From Diprion similis (taxonomy: Eukaryota > Arthropoda > Insecta > Hymenoptera > Diprionidae), in the NCBI RefSeq assembly GCF_021155765.1, contig NC_060107.1:14742501-14806500 (forward strand): DNA of 64,000 nucleotides. The letters are read 5' to 3'. Below are positions 38,101 through 51,077 of the stretch, in pieces. Made by a program: the position numbers and the translations under genes. Position 1 is the stretch's first letter. The number at the start of each line of letters is the position of its first letter. The notes beneath the pieces are model-generated. The model worked only from the letters and a program-made list of their open reading frames with translations, searched no databases and was not told the DNA's origin.

Positions 38101-41100
38101 ATCAGTCCGTAAAAAATTTCGTTATTCTAAAACCGTGTGACCCGAATAGCCAAGCGGCTAGAGGCTACGATGAATGTGGCACAATAGTTGAAAGTATCAA
38201 TGATCAAAGGTGATTATCCATGCTCAGCTATATCTTTTGATGGAAAAAACCGAATCATAAAAAGTTTTCTACACCTGCAAATATTGAACATAAATTTATT
38301 TGAGACAGTTATATTTGTAATTAACGATAGATTGACTGTAATTTATCAGGACTGCAGGACTTCCCACTAGATGCCTCGGCTCTTTCACTGCTGTTCTTAA
38401 TCCTCGAAATACGGTTCTTCGAGAGGTGTTCGGTGATTCCCCGCAATTTCTCGACACACTTCCAAACAAATTTGAAATTACCGTATTATTATCTTCCGTT
38501 CGGTTATTTCTGAACCGTCAGTGCAGATTATACTTCGTTTCGTACCGAAATGTATGTAGATGGAAAATACCGATTAGCGCATTGCTCGAGGTAAACAAAG
38601 GGACTAGAAATTTTTCGTATCTTATTCATTGAGCGCATAGTGTAAAATGTATTCAAAACTTGTATACAGTGTTTATGTTTATCCAGAATCCTGAATCACA
38701 CTCAAAATTCTTTTTGCATAGGTATAATAAGAGAGCACTTTCGTCAGGATTGACCTCGGGAGACAAACTTTTTTCGTATTCGAGTGTTAAACTCGAGGAA
38801 AATCTTTGAATGATATCGTAATATGCAGCAAAATGATGATCTTGCAATCCATAGTGATACACGAACATAATCCTTCGGTGATAGAAAATAAATAAATAAT
38901 CACATTCTATTACTATATGGAAAAAATACCAGAATTCTATTCAATAGCAGAAAATATTGAAAGTTTTTTTGGTGGTGGATTAGGACAAGTGATTCATCCC
39001 TAAACTCTGACTATTCTAGTCATTTGATTAAAATTCAAATAATTTCATAACCATTAAGATGATTTGATTTTATTCGAAGTTATTTGTTTTTGATTCAAAT
39101 TTGTTGATTGGAATTTACGCAGATTTGCGTTTAGAACATTCCGCAATAGCCAATCACTCGGGAATGTTTGAATCGAGTTTTTTGAATGAATTTTGAAAAC
39201 AGGTTTCCCACATTTCTAATTCACCTCCCACAATTCCCAAGCTGGGGCTAAACTGCATCAATTTTTTGACTTTCCGCTCGATGGATGCAGCGAGATGCAT
39301 ACCTAGACGCGGTAGTCGTCTATCCAAACCCTGGCCATTCCTAGTACGTTGATTATACCTGTTACACCGGGTCAAACGAGTTTGGTTAAGAGGGGGAGCA
39401 AAACTACTTTCGATATTTCGACATGCGGAGCTGTTTCCACAGGTATGATATTTACTTTCATTGCTTTAAATACGGGTCACGTCGATGACATGCTACAAGG
39501 CCATGAAATCTGGAATCAAAAACATACTAGCCACACTAGCTTATGGCAATCAGGTCGCGATCAAACGAGACTATATACATACATATGTATATATATCTAT
39601 ATCGTTATTCCATAATTAAATCGAAATCTTTACCTCCTTGATTCTAAGTCACCATATTATCTCCATTCGCATGATATGATTAAAAAATAAACGTCGTCAT
39701 GCATGGTTTTATTATTATTATTTGTTTTTTTGATGACCTGTTTCACTCGTCATGTTTTAAGCTGAATCGCAACAATAATAAATTTCGAGTCATTGACCAC
39801 GAGGGATGTTTAACGACACGTTTCTGTACTAACAGATGAATTGACGGCACAAGTTTAGAGTATGTGTATATGCTCAAAGGGCTCAAGATCTTTGTCGGTT
39901 GATCTTTCTTATTGTATAATAACATTCTATTTTCACACTCGTCTGATTATGGAACTCAAACTTCAGTTACATTCAATTAGTGCCTTTAGGGAAGTCGAGA
40001 TTTATAAGTTCACTTGTCTAATGGTTAATTCGTAGCTAAAATTGATCGTCGATTAAGCAACATTCTTTGGTAGCACCTTAGGCACGGAATCGAATACAGA
40101 AAATGTTCATATTGTAGTAAGTCAAGTCAGAGTGATTATCCTAATTCAAGAAAAAAAATGTCCAAAAACTAAAATAATTGACACAGGATCTTGTGCGAAA
40201 ACTGACATTGAAAACTTTTAATTGCAAATAAACGTATTCGTAAACACCGAAATTATTTGAAAGTCAAGCCGTGTGTTCTATAATTTTTGATGATTTCAAA
40301 TATCGTAACAACTCATGAGACCATTGATTTCGTTAAATGAGTGTGTGCGATCGAAAGCGATTTATCTTCGATAAAGAGGTTAGGAAATCGATATTTCGAA
40401 ATTCAGTAAAATCGTGAGATATCAAACGATGGAAAAAATACTCTATAGACGGTTATGTACGGGAATAATTCAGTTCCCTTAACTTTATTTAACAATTTAA
40501 TCGTTTTTTTTTTAAATCAAAAACCGAAAATATACGCTTCTACACGACTGAACTACCTGCAGCGTGAATTCATTTCGTTTCAAGTCCATTGCATTCGAAT
40601 CTGGTGATTTGAAGGCAAATGACATTTACATTTCTATAATGATTTAGAACATTAAAAGAAGAAGGAAATGTATTGAAATTCCTCACTGATGTTATAAACT
40701 AATTAAATGATGTAATAATTTCTTCTTTCTTCTTCTCCTCGTGTTATAAAAATTGATTTTTAATTAGTTTTTTATTCCGGTCCTTGAGCTAAATCCGGAT
40801 CATTGCAGGATGTAAATGAAATCTAATCGCGCGAGGCTTTATTTGTTTCTACTCTTGAGATACGTATCGAAGTGCAGCGGGCAGCGAGAAACTGCATGAT
40901 ACGTAAAGTTGTTCGCCTCGAGAGGCGATTAGAAGAGTCACCGGTGGCCAATGAACATGGAGTATGAAGTGAGTACCTAAGCGGTTTGAAATGAAAGTAA
41001 ACACGAAACGACATTCATGCAGTCGTTGCGTAACCACCTTCGTGCCTAGCTTCACACGTATGGCTTACCAATTAGCCTACCGAGAGCCTCGCCTCTGCTA

Positions 41101-44100
41101 ATCGACGCATAGGCATCGTTTTGAACACCTGAATACTGAAAACGTATTCATTAACAGAAAAGATACTGTTGCAGCTTTCATGTACTCTAAAAGATTTTTT
41201 CACCAACGACAAGACATGTCTTTGTTCTTCGATTCAAGTCGTTTGGTGTCATAGTTCGACTTCTTTTGATCTCAGTTCAAGTTGATTCATTGAAATCCTG
41301 GACTTATGATTTGAATAATAGTTTCCTGATTTCCATTCAAAGAATTTCAGAACAACCCATACCGTTTGATTTCAACGGTGAACCGAAAAGAATCTGTATT
41401 AAAAATTCTAAATTCGTACTAAACCGGTAACTTTATTTTTTCCGCAGGATTTTTACGCACGTGTGATCATAATGTACTGAATATATCAACATAATTTATC
41501 GAAATTGATACTCTATTGCTAAAAAAAAAACTCGTCGGCTATGAGAATGAGTTTAACTATTTTTACAGGCATTATTCTTCTTGGATTGTTCTCTGTATTT
41601 TTTGAAACTCGTATAGATTCCCGTTATGTGACGAGCAGCTCAAATAGTTTTCAACTATTCAATTATTCTGTTAAAACATAGAGTGATCTTATCGAGAGTT
41701 TTTGACATTTGGCAAAATATGTTCGAAAACGATGCGTAATTTCTTCGCAAACTAATTCTATATTTCCAAACATCACTCGTTTTCTACGTTTTCATCAAGA
41801 TGTAATGAAAACATCAAACTTTGGGCTGAAAAAATTATGCATCCTCGGCGTCTGGCATTGTTTTAAAGCCTTTGCCCGATTTCAAAGCGCCGAAAGCGAA
41901 AGGAACGAGGGACTTATCACTGCAGCAGGTTGGCTTACAGTTACGTTCACTTCGCACCGTTCAACGCTCGAGAATCTCGTCTCCTTGCGCAATAAATTGC
42001 GTACAGTTCGCTAGTCCGGTTTTATTAGATTTGTTCGGTTTTTTATTGAACAGCGTCTTACATGCATCTGGGGCAACTGTCTCGCCAAATGTTGTATAAG
42101 AAAACATTGCTCTGCGAGTCAGTAATGAAACGTGCAAATTTGATCCAAAAGCTTTTGTCTAAGAATCTCATTGACACTAGTTTGTTACTAATTCACAAAT
42201 ATCCACGAAGCTTTCGTATGAAAAAAAAGATTCACCTATTAATAACGGTATGACAATTTTTTAATACATCTGAAGCCCCCGATGAATAATAACAACAGTG
42301 AGGCTTATGTATCTGCAAATATTGGCCTCTGGTAAATATTGAAGATTTATATTTACTCTTCAATGTAACTAAGTTTGCAATACGTTTACTACATTCGAAT
42401 TGCTTATCAAGATTCATGAAGAGATATTTCTGTATTATATATGGTAATAGTTGATAAGTTGATCGAATTTTCCGGTGCTTGCATTATTGTGCATACGGAA
42501 ATGATCGGGAAAATGTCCTAAGCGAAAAACAAATTATATAGAAAATTACGCATTACGTCAGCGTTCAACGATAATATTTTATACACATGTGCATGTTAGT
42601 TTAAGAATATCACTAGGTATTATGCACAAATATTACGCAGAATGTTACTTGCATAACGTAATTTAAAACATGACGCATTTTCACGGATATTTCACGTCGA
42701 GTATTGATTCGTTGCATCAGTTTGTTTTACCGGTTAAATTGCGACGATCGTCTTCTCTGCGTATCAGCGGGATTAAAGCTAAACAAACATGGCGTTGCAC
42801 CGAGTGATCAGCTGATCACATCACCCTCGATTTTAGCTAAATTATGCGAATTACTAGCCTATTCGTAATGTGTTATCGTTACATTTTTTTCTGCTAGAAG
42901 TTGTATTTTACATATTTTGATTCCTAATAGCGTAGGGATTTACGTGAAAATTTGTATTCGGTAGATAATTGAACTATACTAGTACATGAACCTTTTTTGA
43001 AGATAGATAGAAAAAACAGTTGAAGCCTCGGGGCATGCAGCGTGAATAACAAAAGGTGAACGTGAATTTGATTGTGATTGTATCCAAGCTGTGGTACCTG
43101 TACAAAGTGAGGAAGGCATTTGACATTGACTTGTGAATGGAAGGAAGAGAAGAGGAGAGAATCGAAAGTAGCCAAGCACTCGCTGAGGATGCAAGTCGCG
43201 GTGAAGCAGCAAGGTCTTCGTCAGTACGAACCTGGTTATTCTTTAGCCTGTGACAAATTCGTTCAGTTCTCATTGTTAATTAGCAGTGAGTATATGATAG
43301 GCAGGCTGTTATTAGGTATGCACATTAATTTATTCAAGCACGGATGCGGCGAGGCTGTAGAGGCAGTAGCCTTGTGCTAACGTTTGCTGAATAATTCAAG
43401 GCAAGGAAAATCGTATACAATGACTGTGTAACCAACCATTAGTTAGAGGTAAAATATACATCTCAGCACGTGTTTTTCATGCCGCTCGAAACTTCAGCAG
43501 CTATTGTTATACCTTACGTTGGTCTCCGGGGTTATTAAGAGTTGCAGTTTCTAGGCGAAGGCTACCGGACGGTAAGACAAGTCGTTGCAAAATTCCCGGT
43601 GGGATATTCGAATTTATTAAAAATAAAAATTTTCACACGAACGAGCAAAAAAAAAAAAAAACAAAAACACGAAAACGACAAGAATCTCGTGTATGAACTC
43701 CAACATTAACGTAGTATAATATCAATATTTTTTTGACTCCGTTTTTCCGAGGGATAAAAAAAATTTTATCACTGCCAAATTTGAAGGTAGGTCCTTTCTT
43801 CTATTTTGTTTAAGCGTTCTTGATTAAATATCGTTTGATCGAATGTTTTCGCGATCAACGATACGTCAATGAAGTAATTGTGAGAATTTGTAGCTAAAAC
43901 TATGACTCACAACGATTTACAAATAACGTAAATTTACTACATATATTTAAGCTGTAGTCTGATAGGGGGAAGCGGGGCAAAATAAAATTTTAGGGCGAAT
44001 GAAAATACTTGGGGTGAAATGGGATACTTGGGGCATAATAGGTTACTTTGGGTATAATAGGTTACTTTGGGCAAAATGGGACACTTGGGTCAAAATCGGA

Positions 44101-46225
44101 TACTTGGGGTAAAATGGGATACTTGATCCAAAATAAAATACTTGGGGGGAAATGGGATACTTTGGGCATGATAGGTTACGTTGGGTAAAGTAGGACATTT
44201 GGGTCAAAATGGGATACATAATTCAAAATGGAATACTTGGGGCGAAATGGGATACATGGGTAAAATCAGGATACTTGAGACACAATAGGTTACGTTGGGC
44301 AAAATGGAACACTTGGATCAAAATTTGATACTTGGTGTAAAATGAGATACTTGATTCAAAATGGAATACTTGGAGTGAAATGGGATACTTGGGTAAAAAT
44401 GAAATACTCGGGGCATAAAAGCTTACGTTGGGTGAAATGGGACACTTGGGTAAGAGTGGAATATTTCGGGGAAAATGGGATACTTGGGTAAAAATGGGAT
44501 ACTTGGGGCATAAAAGGTGACGTTGGGTAAAATGGGACACTTGGGTAAGAGTGGAATATTTCGGGAAAAAATGGGATACTTTGGAGAAAATGGGATACTT
44601 GAGTAAAAATGGGATCTTGGTGCGAAATGGGATGTTTGGAACAAAATAGGACACTAAGGGCCAAAATTCGGATCCTACATTTATAGAACATTGAGTAGTT
44701 TCTTTTTTTCCGTTTTCGAAATTTTTAGTAACGACGCTTTCCATACTTTCGGGAAAAATTCCGAAAAATGTAACTATGTATAGGATGTCTCATAGCAATG
44801 GCATTTGCAACATTACGCTGCATTTATCTAGAATCTGCAAATTTCGCAACAAAATATGCCTCAGCTATTTCTCAAATCGTATGCCAGCAAAGCAGCAACA
44901 GTTAATTTATACGTTGTGTTATACAGACATTTCGGCTAATGTATTTTATTTTGCAATTCCCTTCGAACCACATGCATCATTCACACCATCTATACATATG
45001 TAGTTTCATAAACATGTGTGTGCGCGTGCGTGTATAATCTTGGCAGTATAACTAAATCGAAGGAATATCTTTTTACAGTGTTTCGAATTTAATTCCAAAC
45101 ATTTCAGAATTACATTCAAGCGATATCAAAAACTGCGTTAGTTATGCGTTGCTAATGTTAGTGAAGACGGAAATTTTCACGCCGAAATCGAGCGCCGTAC
45201 TTGACCCAAAATACTTTCTTTAATGATTTAGGTATTCGGCCATTTAGAGAATGTGGATTGTACTGATAAGACAATTTTTTTATACACTTGAAATTCAAAT
45301 AGAAAGCAATTTCGAGTTGTTTAAATTAGTTTGACGCAGCGAATTAAGAAAATTTCAAAATATCTTGCACGAACTTCGAATATTTTTATTGTACCTGACT
45401 CATAGGGTATAAACTATAAAATATAAGTTTGAAATCAAGAAAACATCGCGGTCTAATTGGTAAGTATCATATCACGTACGTGATTAGTGACGAATCACCT
45501 TCCGGAAAAAATATGTTATATATAGTTGAAACTCTTCCATCACGAAATGAATTTGAAAACTTTCGTCGTCAACGATGCTCCCTAATTCTTTAATCGGTAA
45601 AATATTATTCCTCAGTAAATGGCAACTCATCGTTTCTATGGTCGATTAAGGTCTGTGACGAGAAATATATCATATAATTACCAAATGGTCGTTATAACAC
45701 AATTCGACTCTAATTACCAATCGTCACCTTTAGACGGCGAGCCTCTTCGCCGCGTTGCTTAAGAAAATTCCTGAAAGTCTCGCAATGAATAAATCGATTA
45801 CCGGTTTACATAGCGATCGAAAAATTTTCGGTCTGTACTTGATCGAAACTTTCATCGTATTCCAAGGTTCAAAACAATGGGGTAACAAAAAATCTTAAAT
45901 TATAAAAGTGTCACAGCTCACCGTAGAAAGTGTTCGTGTGCAGTGATTCTGTTGAATTGATGATCCAAACACGATTCTGCTGCGCGGGCTGTTGATCGGC
46001 CGCAGAATGATTACCGAGATGATCGATCAGTTCAGCGAGCGTATAATTATCGGAATTTTCAGTTTTGTTCAACGACAGAACCTCGAGGATCTCTTCGTCC
46101 TCAAGACCGTTCAACTTGACCGATTTAATTATATCAACGGTATTTGGTGTCGCGATTACAGCCACACCATGAAGTAATTGAACTGCAACGATAATCGTCA
46201 CTACCAATCGCTCCATCATCGCCAT
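32196..46225 (-). CDS. Nose resistant to fluoxetine protein 6-like membrane acyltransferase
   Basis: Integral membrane protein with an NRF domain followed by an acyltransferase-3 domain; relatives act in lipid or sterol handling and uptake (family knowledge). Twelve minus-strand exons join in phase to 765 residues: 46225..45922, 36574..36419, 36086..35866, 35150..34942, 34658..34403, 34323..34163, 34054..33886, 33790..33597, 33436..33307, 33193..33001, 32615..32470 and 32354..32196. Seen directly: a signal peptide (MAMMERLVVTIIVAVQLLHG); a Cys-containing NRF region (FDECVGVQG, QYCLAYLKL, WAVCTPASCS); the acyltransferase-3 start SLHGVRALNALMLVVAHK with its conserved His; THHLGIDTQLF; RLTVYIIGVLTGYLL; and LSYAIYLTQFPVFFYN. 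About ten hydrophobic helices follow. The first exon is 9.3 kb away but is the only one supplying a signal peptide and a phase-1 donor. Many insect paralogues exist, so no specific symbol is given. Confidence 0.92.
34795..34902 (+). repeat. ATCAGCTGAT-core dispersed repeat, copy B
   Basis: Carries GTAACCGTTTGCAC, TAATCGAGCTAAAACTGGGA, AATCAGCTG and GCGACGCCATTTTG in family order. Lies inside the 283-bp intron between nrf-6-like exons 34403-34658 and 34942-35150, about 40 bp from an exon edge. Confidence 0.75.
42783..42862 (-). repeat. ATCAGCTGAT-core dispersed repeat, copy C
   Basis: Reverse-orientation copy: ATGGCGTTGCACCGAGTG, ATCAGCTGATC, then TTTTAGCTAAATTATGCGAAT, matching the complement of copies A and B. 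Truncated on the GTAACGG side. Confidence 0.65.
43974..44657 (+). repeat. 19-bp minisatellite, about 36 units
   Basis: Consecutive 19-mers of the type GGGTAAAATGGGATACTTG, nearly all exactly 19 bp (one of 20, two of 18). Units carrying GGTTACGT recur every 5-7 monomers, giving a higher-order pattern. Because 19 is not a multiple of 3, all minus frames yield overlapping repetitive ORFs, so these are not genes. Confidence 0.95.
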
Positions 46226-48312
46226 AGATTTTAAATACGTATATATCAGTATATAATTATTTCTTCGTAAATTCTTGATTGTGTTTATAAATAATTACAA
46301 ATCTTTATTTTACACGCGTTTGACTTGATTAGTATATTCAATCACGAGTATTAAAATTATTTGTATATGTATATATGTATAAAGTTTTGCCCCCTCGGCT
46401 TTTTTCTTATTTCACATTGAGAATGATAATATTATTATTATTGTTAATATTAAATTTATTTTTTCTCCGCGCCGACTATTACAACTGCGAATATATATTT
46501 TACTAATATTGCAGAAAATATGATATTAGTGGCGGTGATGTTTGACACTGTTACCAAAAAAAAAAAAAAATCGAAAAAACTCCGAGGGCCACTTTTCAAC
46601 GGTTGTAGAATCTTCAGAGCACGAGTACTGAGTGATCGCGTTGACCGCCGATCGAACCTTGCCTCTGAAAATCACCAGCCGGCTCTCTTGTAGAGGGGTG
46701 TCAGATCCCCCACCCTCCATGAAATTCCAACCATCTATGCGATCACAAGGTCTACCAATGCTATGCACAGTTGAAACGGATGTCGTGGTTGTCCACGATC
46801 AGAAAACCACCTTATCGTAAAATGATCTACAAGATGAAATTAAAGAAAATGGAACAATAAAAACTCAAAAGAAAAAGTCAGGGAAGTAAAAAAAAATTTA
46901 ATTTCTAATCAATTTTTCACAATAATTTCTCATCGACCTTCAAAGAACAATTTCTTTGAATCATTTCTTACAGCATTTTATTACTTATATTCTGTTATAT
47001 TAATTCGATTGATACGATAACTATAATTATTTTCAATTCTATAAAGAGAAATTTACTCCATGATTTCCAAAAAAAAAAAAAAAAGCAGAAAAAAAACAGC
47101 AAACACTTTCCTCGGTCTTCAGATTTTTTTTTGTATACCTAGAATGATAACGTTTCGATTACAAAAAAAACAACGAAAAAAAACAAAAAAAACAGAAAAG
47201 AAATAATAATTTTATTTGTATACACGTAAATAAGATTGCAACGATTGTTTTCAAATTTTGCAATTAGAAAATGACGCAGTTCTCATGCAGGTGCATCATC
47301 GTGAGGTGTGTTTTGTTTTTCCTTTTCTCTTCTCCTTCTTGCTCTTCCCATTCCGATGAAATCGATCAGTCATTATTATTAAACAGTTTTAACTCTATAA
47401 CTACGCATTAGTGTATCCCTTGTACTTATATGACGTTATACCTCCATACGTGTATATATATATAGGTATACATATAATATAATCAGTTTTTGGAAATTGA
47501 CTACGTATATTGCCAATCATTAGGAAACAATGCATTTGTAATTATGACATGGATGACAAGTGAAATTTTGTTACACGTCTATGTCTATATCTACGCACAT
47601 ACATATGTATTATATACATATAATTTCCTGAATACCGCATATATGTATATTCGATGGAAGACTATATAACGTGATTTCGTAAACGGGTCATTTCATTTCG
47701 TCCGAAGCGTCGAGTCGAGTCGGTGATTTCAACGCCTTTTCGCTGCTCGGGGAGAAGTTTGTTCACTTTTCAGCCAAAGAATATTGTGAAATACTCGAAC
47801 TACAGTGAAAGCTTAAACTTTCCGGAAAAACTTTAATTCAATGGACGGAACTAGTTAACTTTACAATTGTTTACTTGAAGAAAGATAATGCTTAAAATCA
47901 TCAATCCCGAAAATAAGTTTCATTTTTCAAAAATGAATTCTGGGAGTTGTAATAATCTGCCAATGATGCACGGGACGAGTTGACATTTATCTTTTTAGAG
48001 CTTATAGGTAAAATGTGAAAAAAGAATGAACCAACAACTCCACAAAGAGAATCCCACGAGCAGATCTTTTTCGCTAAATATCAAATCAGCTTTTTAGCGT
48101 CGTTGAACAGTACAAGCGGTTTTTTACTAATAAAACACAAAAATTAATACATAATATATCCTTGAGCCACCGGGTCCGATTCGTCCGGAACTATGCAAAT
48201 TAATCGGGACTGTATTGGAATATTTTTTTTGTCATTCCTCTATAAATGACATTTTAAAGTCTATCGAATATGTTCAGTACATAAGGAGTCTTTCGTATGT
48301 AATACATGTAAT

Positions 48313-48848
48313 GAGGTGGATTCCGACTCACATTCGAAGATTTTTCGCGCCATCTGCATCAGTTTGGTCACGTTTTCGATACCAATTACGACTTTCTTGA
48401 TTAAGATCCGAAAACAGAATTTTTACTTTAAAGGGCACGTTTTGATTCCAATTTTACAAAAAAATCTCGGAGAATTTCTAATAGCCAGAATTAATTTTCA
48501 GATAGAAATTAAGTTGAAGATTTTTTGATAACGTTAGTCAGTTTCCTAACGATATTTGCAAAACCCGTTTTTCAACACCGAACGAAGATTTGCCAGATGT
48601 TCGAACGTGATATTAAAGATTCGTTCCACTTACGTCGATGGGTGTGATATTTATTCACGTTATTCTTTGGCTTACTCTGTAGAATATATTCATGCGGGTT
48701 CCAGGATCAAACTAATTTTCACCTATAAAATATATTTTTCTGAAAATCCAGTTCAACGCTTATGAAATAGATTGACTTCAAAGGGTCTTTGATACATCTA
48801 AGGAGGTGGATTCCGGCTGATACTCGAAGATTTTTCGAGCCAGTCGAA
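48313..48848. repeat. Diverged duplicated block, 490-bp spacing
   Basis: GAGGTGGATTCCGACTCACA followed by TTCGAAGATTTTTCGCGCC (48313-48352) recurs as GAGGTGGATTCCGGCTGATA followed by CTCGAAGATTTTTCGAGCC (48803-48842). Preceding sequence (GTCTTT, ATACAT) matches too. Confidence 0.65.
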
Positions 48849-49179
48849 GAATAGACATTGTTGTGTTTGTTCTTAAGAATATAATGACGACACAATGGTT
48901 GTAAATCATACTTTTTCTTGCATGTTGATTTTACAATTACCAATCACGGCATGTATCGTGTTCGAGTGATTCGCGGTTTTCATTTATCCGGGTTTCCGAT
49001 CTGTCCTTCCCGGTTAATCAAGGTTCTACCGGATATGTCTTCATCTGCTTAAGGAGAATTCTGCGGCAGTACAAAAGCCCAAGGCTGAAGTATTCGGATA
49101 CTATAAATTCAGATTTCACGAATCTGCCGCAAGTTTGAATCGACGTAACCGCAAAAAAAGAGAAAGAGGAAGATACATA

Positions 49180-49413
49180 AATTAAAAGTAATAGTACCGT
49201 TACAATAATGGTACTCGAAGTTTGGCGTGTCAAACCGTGAATCAATATCTGCGGATAGAAATAACTTACTTCACAGTAGCGTTGATACACAGTTTATTTC
49301 ATATGCAAAGAAAGATGATGAGAAAGAAATTCAAGGTAGTTCCGTTATAGTAATGGTCCTCGAAATTAGCCGTATAACACTGCGAATCTATACCTGCGAA
49401 CAGAAATAGCTTA
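49180..49413. repeat. Tandem duplication, two units about 147 bp apart
   Basis: Unit 1 (GTACCGTTACAATAATGGTA, CTCGAAGTTTG, GAATCAATATCTGCGGATAG) matches unit 2 (GTTCCGTTATAGTAATGGTC, CTCGAAATTAG, GAATCTATACCTGCGAACAG) at about 75 percent by eye. Confidence 0.65.
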
Positions 49414-50109
49414 TCTCTACAACTATTTTTCTAAATCAAAAACATCTAAGATTCTCAATTTTTTTACAATGCATCTCCGAAAGTGCGAATAAAGATTTCA
49501 TTTCACCAGACTTCAGATCATCAGACTTTACTTTAGAAACACTGATAAGATGATTGTAACGAAACCACTAACGATAAGATCAAGATATTTCTAGCGTAAC
49601 AGCTAAGACTGGATGATTCCAATGGGACTAATGAGTTAAAATGTTTGCAACGTAGCCGAAGATATAAGTTACTTCTATTTGTAGATATCGAGATGTCGTT
49701 TAAACATTTGCGAAAACTGTTTACTTGAATTTTCATTTTTTTTTTTACATCTTTCTACTACATGTATTCTGACGATTCTGAATATCGGCTTATCCATATT
49801 TTTATCTTGCCACGTTTTGATTTTACTCTACTTCGACTATTTGCACTTATAAATTGTTTGAATACATTCTTGTGAATCCAATATTGTTATCTTTCTATAC
49901 CACGACTATTCTATTTTTTAACCACCGCCTCTATCCAGATTGAAAGTTATTAACAAGGCAGTTGCTAAGCACAAGCAAACTTTGCCATATTCCAAAGTAA
50001 CATAAAAATTACTGTCGTATATTTACTGCATAAAAACTATTCTCAACACATATTTGGTGACTGAAAATGCAAGGAAAATTACATCAAGTATAATAGTCAG
50101 TAATAAACT

Positions 50110-50228
50110 TTTTGCACCGACACAATTAAATACCTGAGAAGTTCTCTGTTCTTTCATATTCTTATAATTTAATAGGTAAAACCGAGGTTAAAACAATCAG
50201 CTGATTACACAATGCGACGCCATATTGC
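50110..50228 (+). repeat. ATCAGCTGAT-core dispersed repeat, copy D
   Basis: TTTGCACCGA, CTTATAATTTAATAGGTAAA, AACAATCAGCTGATTACAC and GCGACGCCATATTG in family order. It ends about 115 bp from the fibronectin-like exon candidate. Confidence 0.7.
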
Positions 50229-50343
50229 TGCAACTTTGCCCGTGTACTTTGTATCTTAACCTCTTCAAACTCCTGATGCATTAAACACATAGTTGGACAA
50301 TCCGATTTGCTTTAGGAAAAAAGAATGGGAATATACTTCTGAC

Positions 50344-50506
50344 CATTTGCCGAGCTGATTCTGAAAACAAAATTGGTCTTCGGTCGAAGCCCTGAAACAG
50401 TAAAATTCGATAAAGGTTGCCCCATATCGTTTATGACATTTCCCGCGTGGCATTGCGCGTCAAAATATACTTCATACATGGCGTTTGGATCCCTCTCGTT
50501 CAGCTT
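50344..50506 (-). pseudogene. Isolated fibronectin type III-like exon or remnant
   Basis: 54 codons lie between an acceptor (ACACGCAG, ending at 50507) and a weak donor (GTCAGA, starting at 50343). The peptide has the strand pattern of the second half of an FN3 repeat: YEVYFDAQCHAG, LSNFTVSGLRPKTNFVFRI, SSANG. The GLRPKT and F-x-F-R-I-S-x-x-N blocks match the FN3 F and G strands. No adjoining exon could be joined. It may be an exon of an unrecognised minus-strand gene or a decayed fragment. Confidence 0.4.
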
Positions 50507-50675
50507 CTGCGTGTATAATAATTGCAATAATTGCAAATAAGTGTCCAGACGTCGATTTAATCGCCAGTTTACTCAACCTTAAGCTAATGATAAATGAGTA
50601 ATGATGCGCGTGTGCCTACAAAAATGTATTACGCAATATATGCAAATGTATGTACAGTAAAATGCATAATTTCCT

Positions 50676-50851
50676 CAACCTTACGGCTAACTTGTTTTCG
50701 GACCAAAACAAAATGCGAGTTCAATTCTATACGGATTATGTGACAATGACTGGCGATGCAGCTGACGCACTGAAGTCGGCTGACGTGACAAAATGGGAGC
50801 GAAGTCGCATTTTGTTTCGAACCTAAAACAAGTTAGCCGGAAGGTTGAGGC
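50676..50851. mobile_element. MITE with about 46-bp terminal inverted repeats
   Basis: CCTCAACCTTACGGCTAACT at the left and AGTTAGCCGGAAGGTTGAGG at the right are inverted. Pairing continues through TTGTTTT and AAACAAAATGCGA. Total about 176 bp; no ORF. Confidence 0.85.
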
Positions 50852-51077
50852 TTTTGTGCATATTAACTCCTTACAGCGTATAGAAAACACTGCAGATCGA
50901 TACGAAATTACGTAGAAGAGGCAAATAAGATGAGCTAAATTGCGGCAGGTTGTCGTAGTTTAGTCGGGTGACACTCCTGGTAAAAATTCCGTTAGACGCA
51001 GATAGATAGGCACAGAAACTGTGTCAAAAACCGTATAGAAAACATACACAGAGTCAGTTTTCTGTCCGTTTCTTTAT

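Larger units (their letters stand above)
36575..45921. other. First intron of the nrf-6-like gene (9.3 kb)
   Basis: No nested gene could be supported. Contains a pyrimidine tract (about 37761-37784), one ATCAGCTGAT-core repeat (42783-42862) and the 19-bp minisatellite (43974-44657). A stretch at 38141-38170 resembles a tRNA A-box without a tRNA. Isolated ORFs up to 101 aa (for example 41709-42014) look random. Long first introns often hold enhancers, but I see no specific site. Confidence 0.6.
46226..50109. other. Upstream flank of the nrf-6-like gene; duplicated non-coding blocks
   Basis: 5' flank and presumed promoter of the nrf-6-like gene. Contains poly(A)-rich tracts near 46558, 47068 and 47160-47205. 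Also contains two diverged duplications: GAGGTGGATTCCG blocks at 48313 and 48803, and about 90-bp blocks at 49180 and 49327. No exon found. Confidence 0.5.

Noticed and set aside
38138..38175. tRNA-like A-box (TAGCCAAGCGG) suggesting a tRNA or SINE head
   Set aside because: No B-box, anticodon arm or acceptor pairing follows within 80 bases; no cloverleaf can be drawn.
41709..42099. Overlapping ORFs of 101 and 75 aa in the nrf-6-like intron
   Set aside because: Two frames open at once, no family resemblance, no splice context; treated as random.
43974..44657. CRISPR-like array
   Set aside because: Units are contiguous 19-mers with no unique spacers, in a eukaryotic intron.
44223..44744. 173-aa ORF of SHF/IPF-type repeats
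   Set aside because: It is a reading of the 19-bp minisatellite; three frames give similar ORFs, so there is no sign of selection on a protein.
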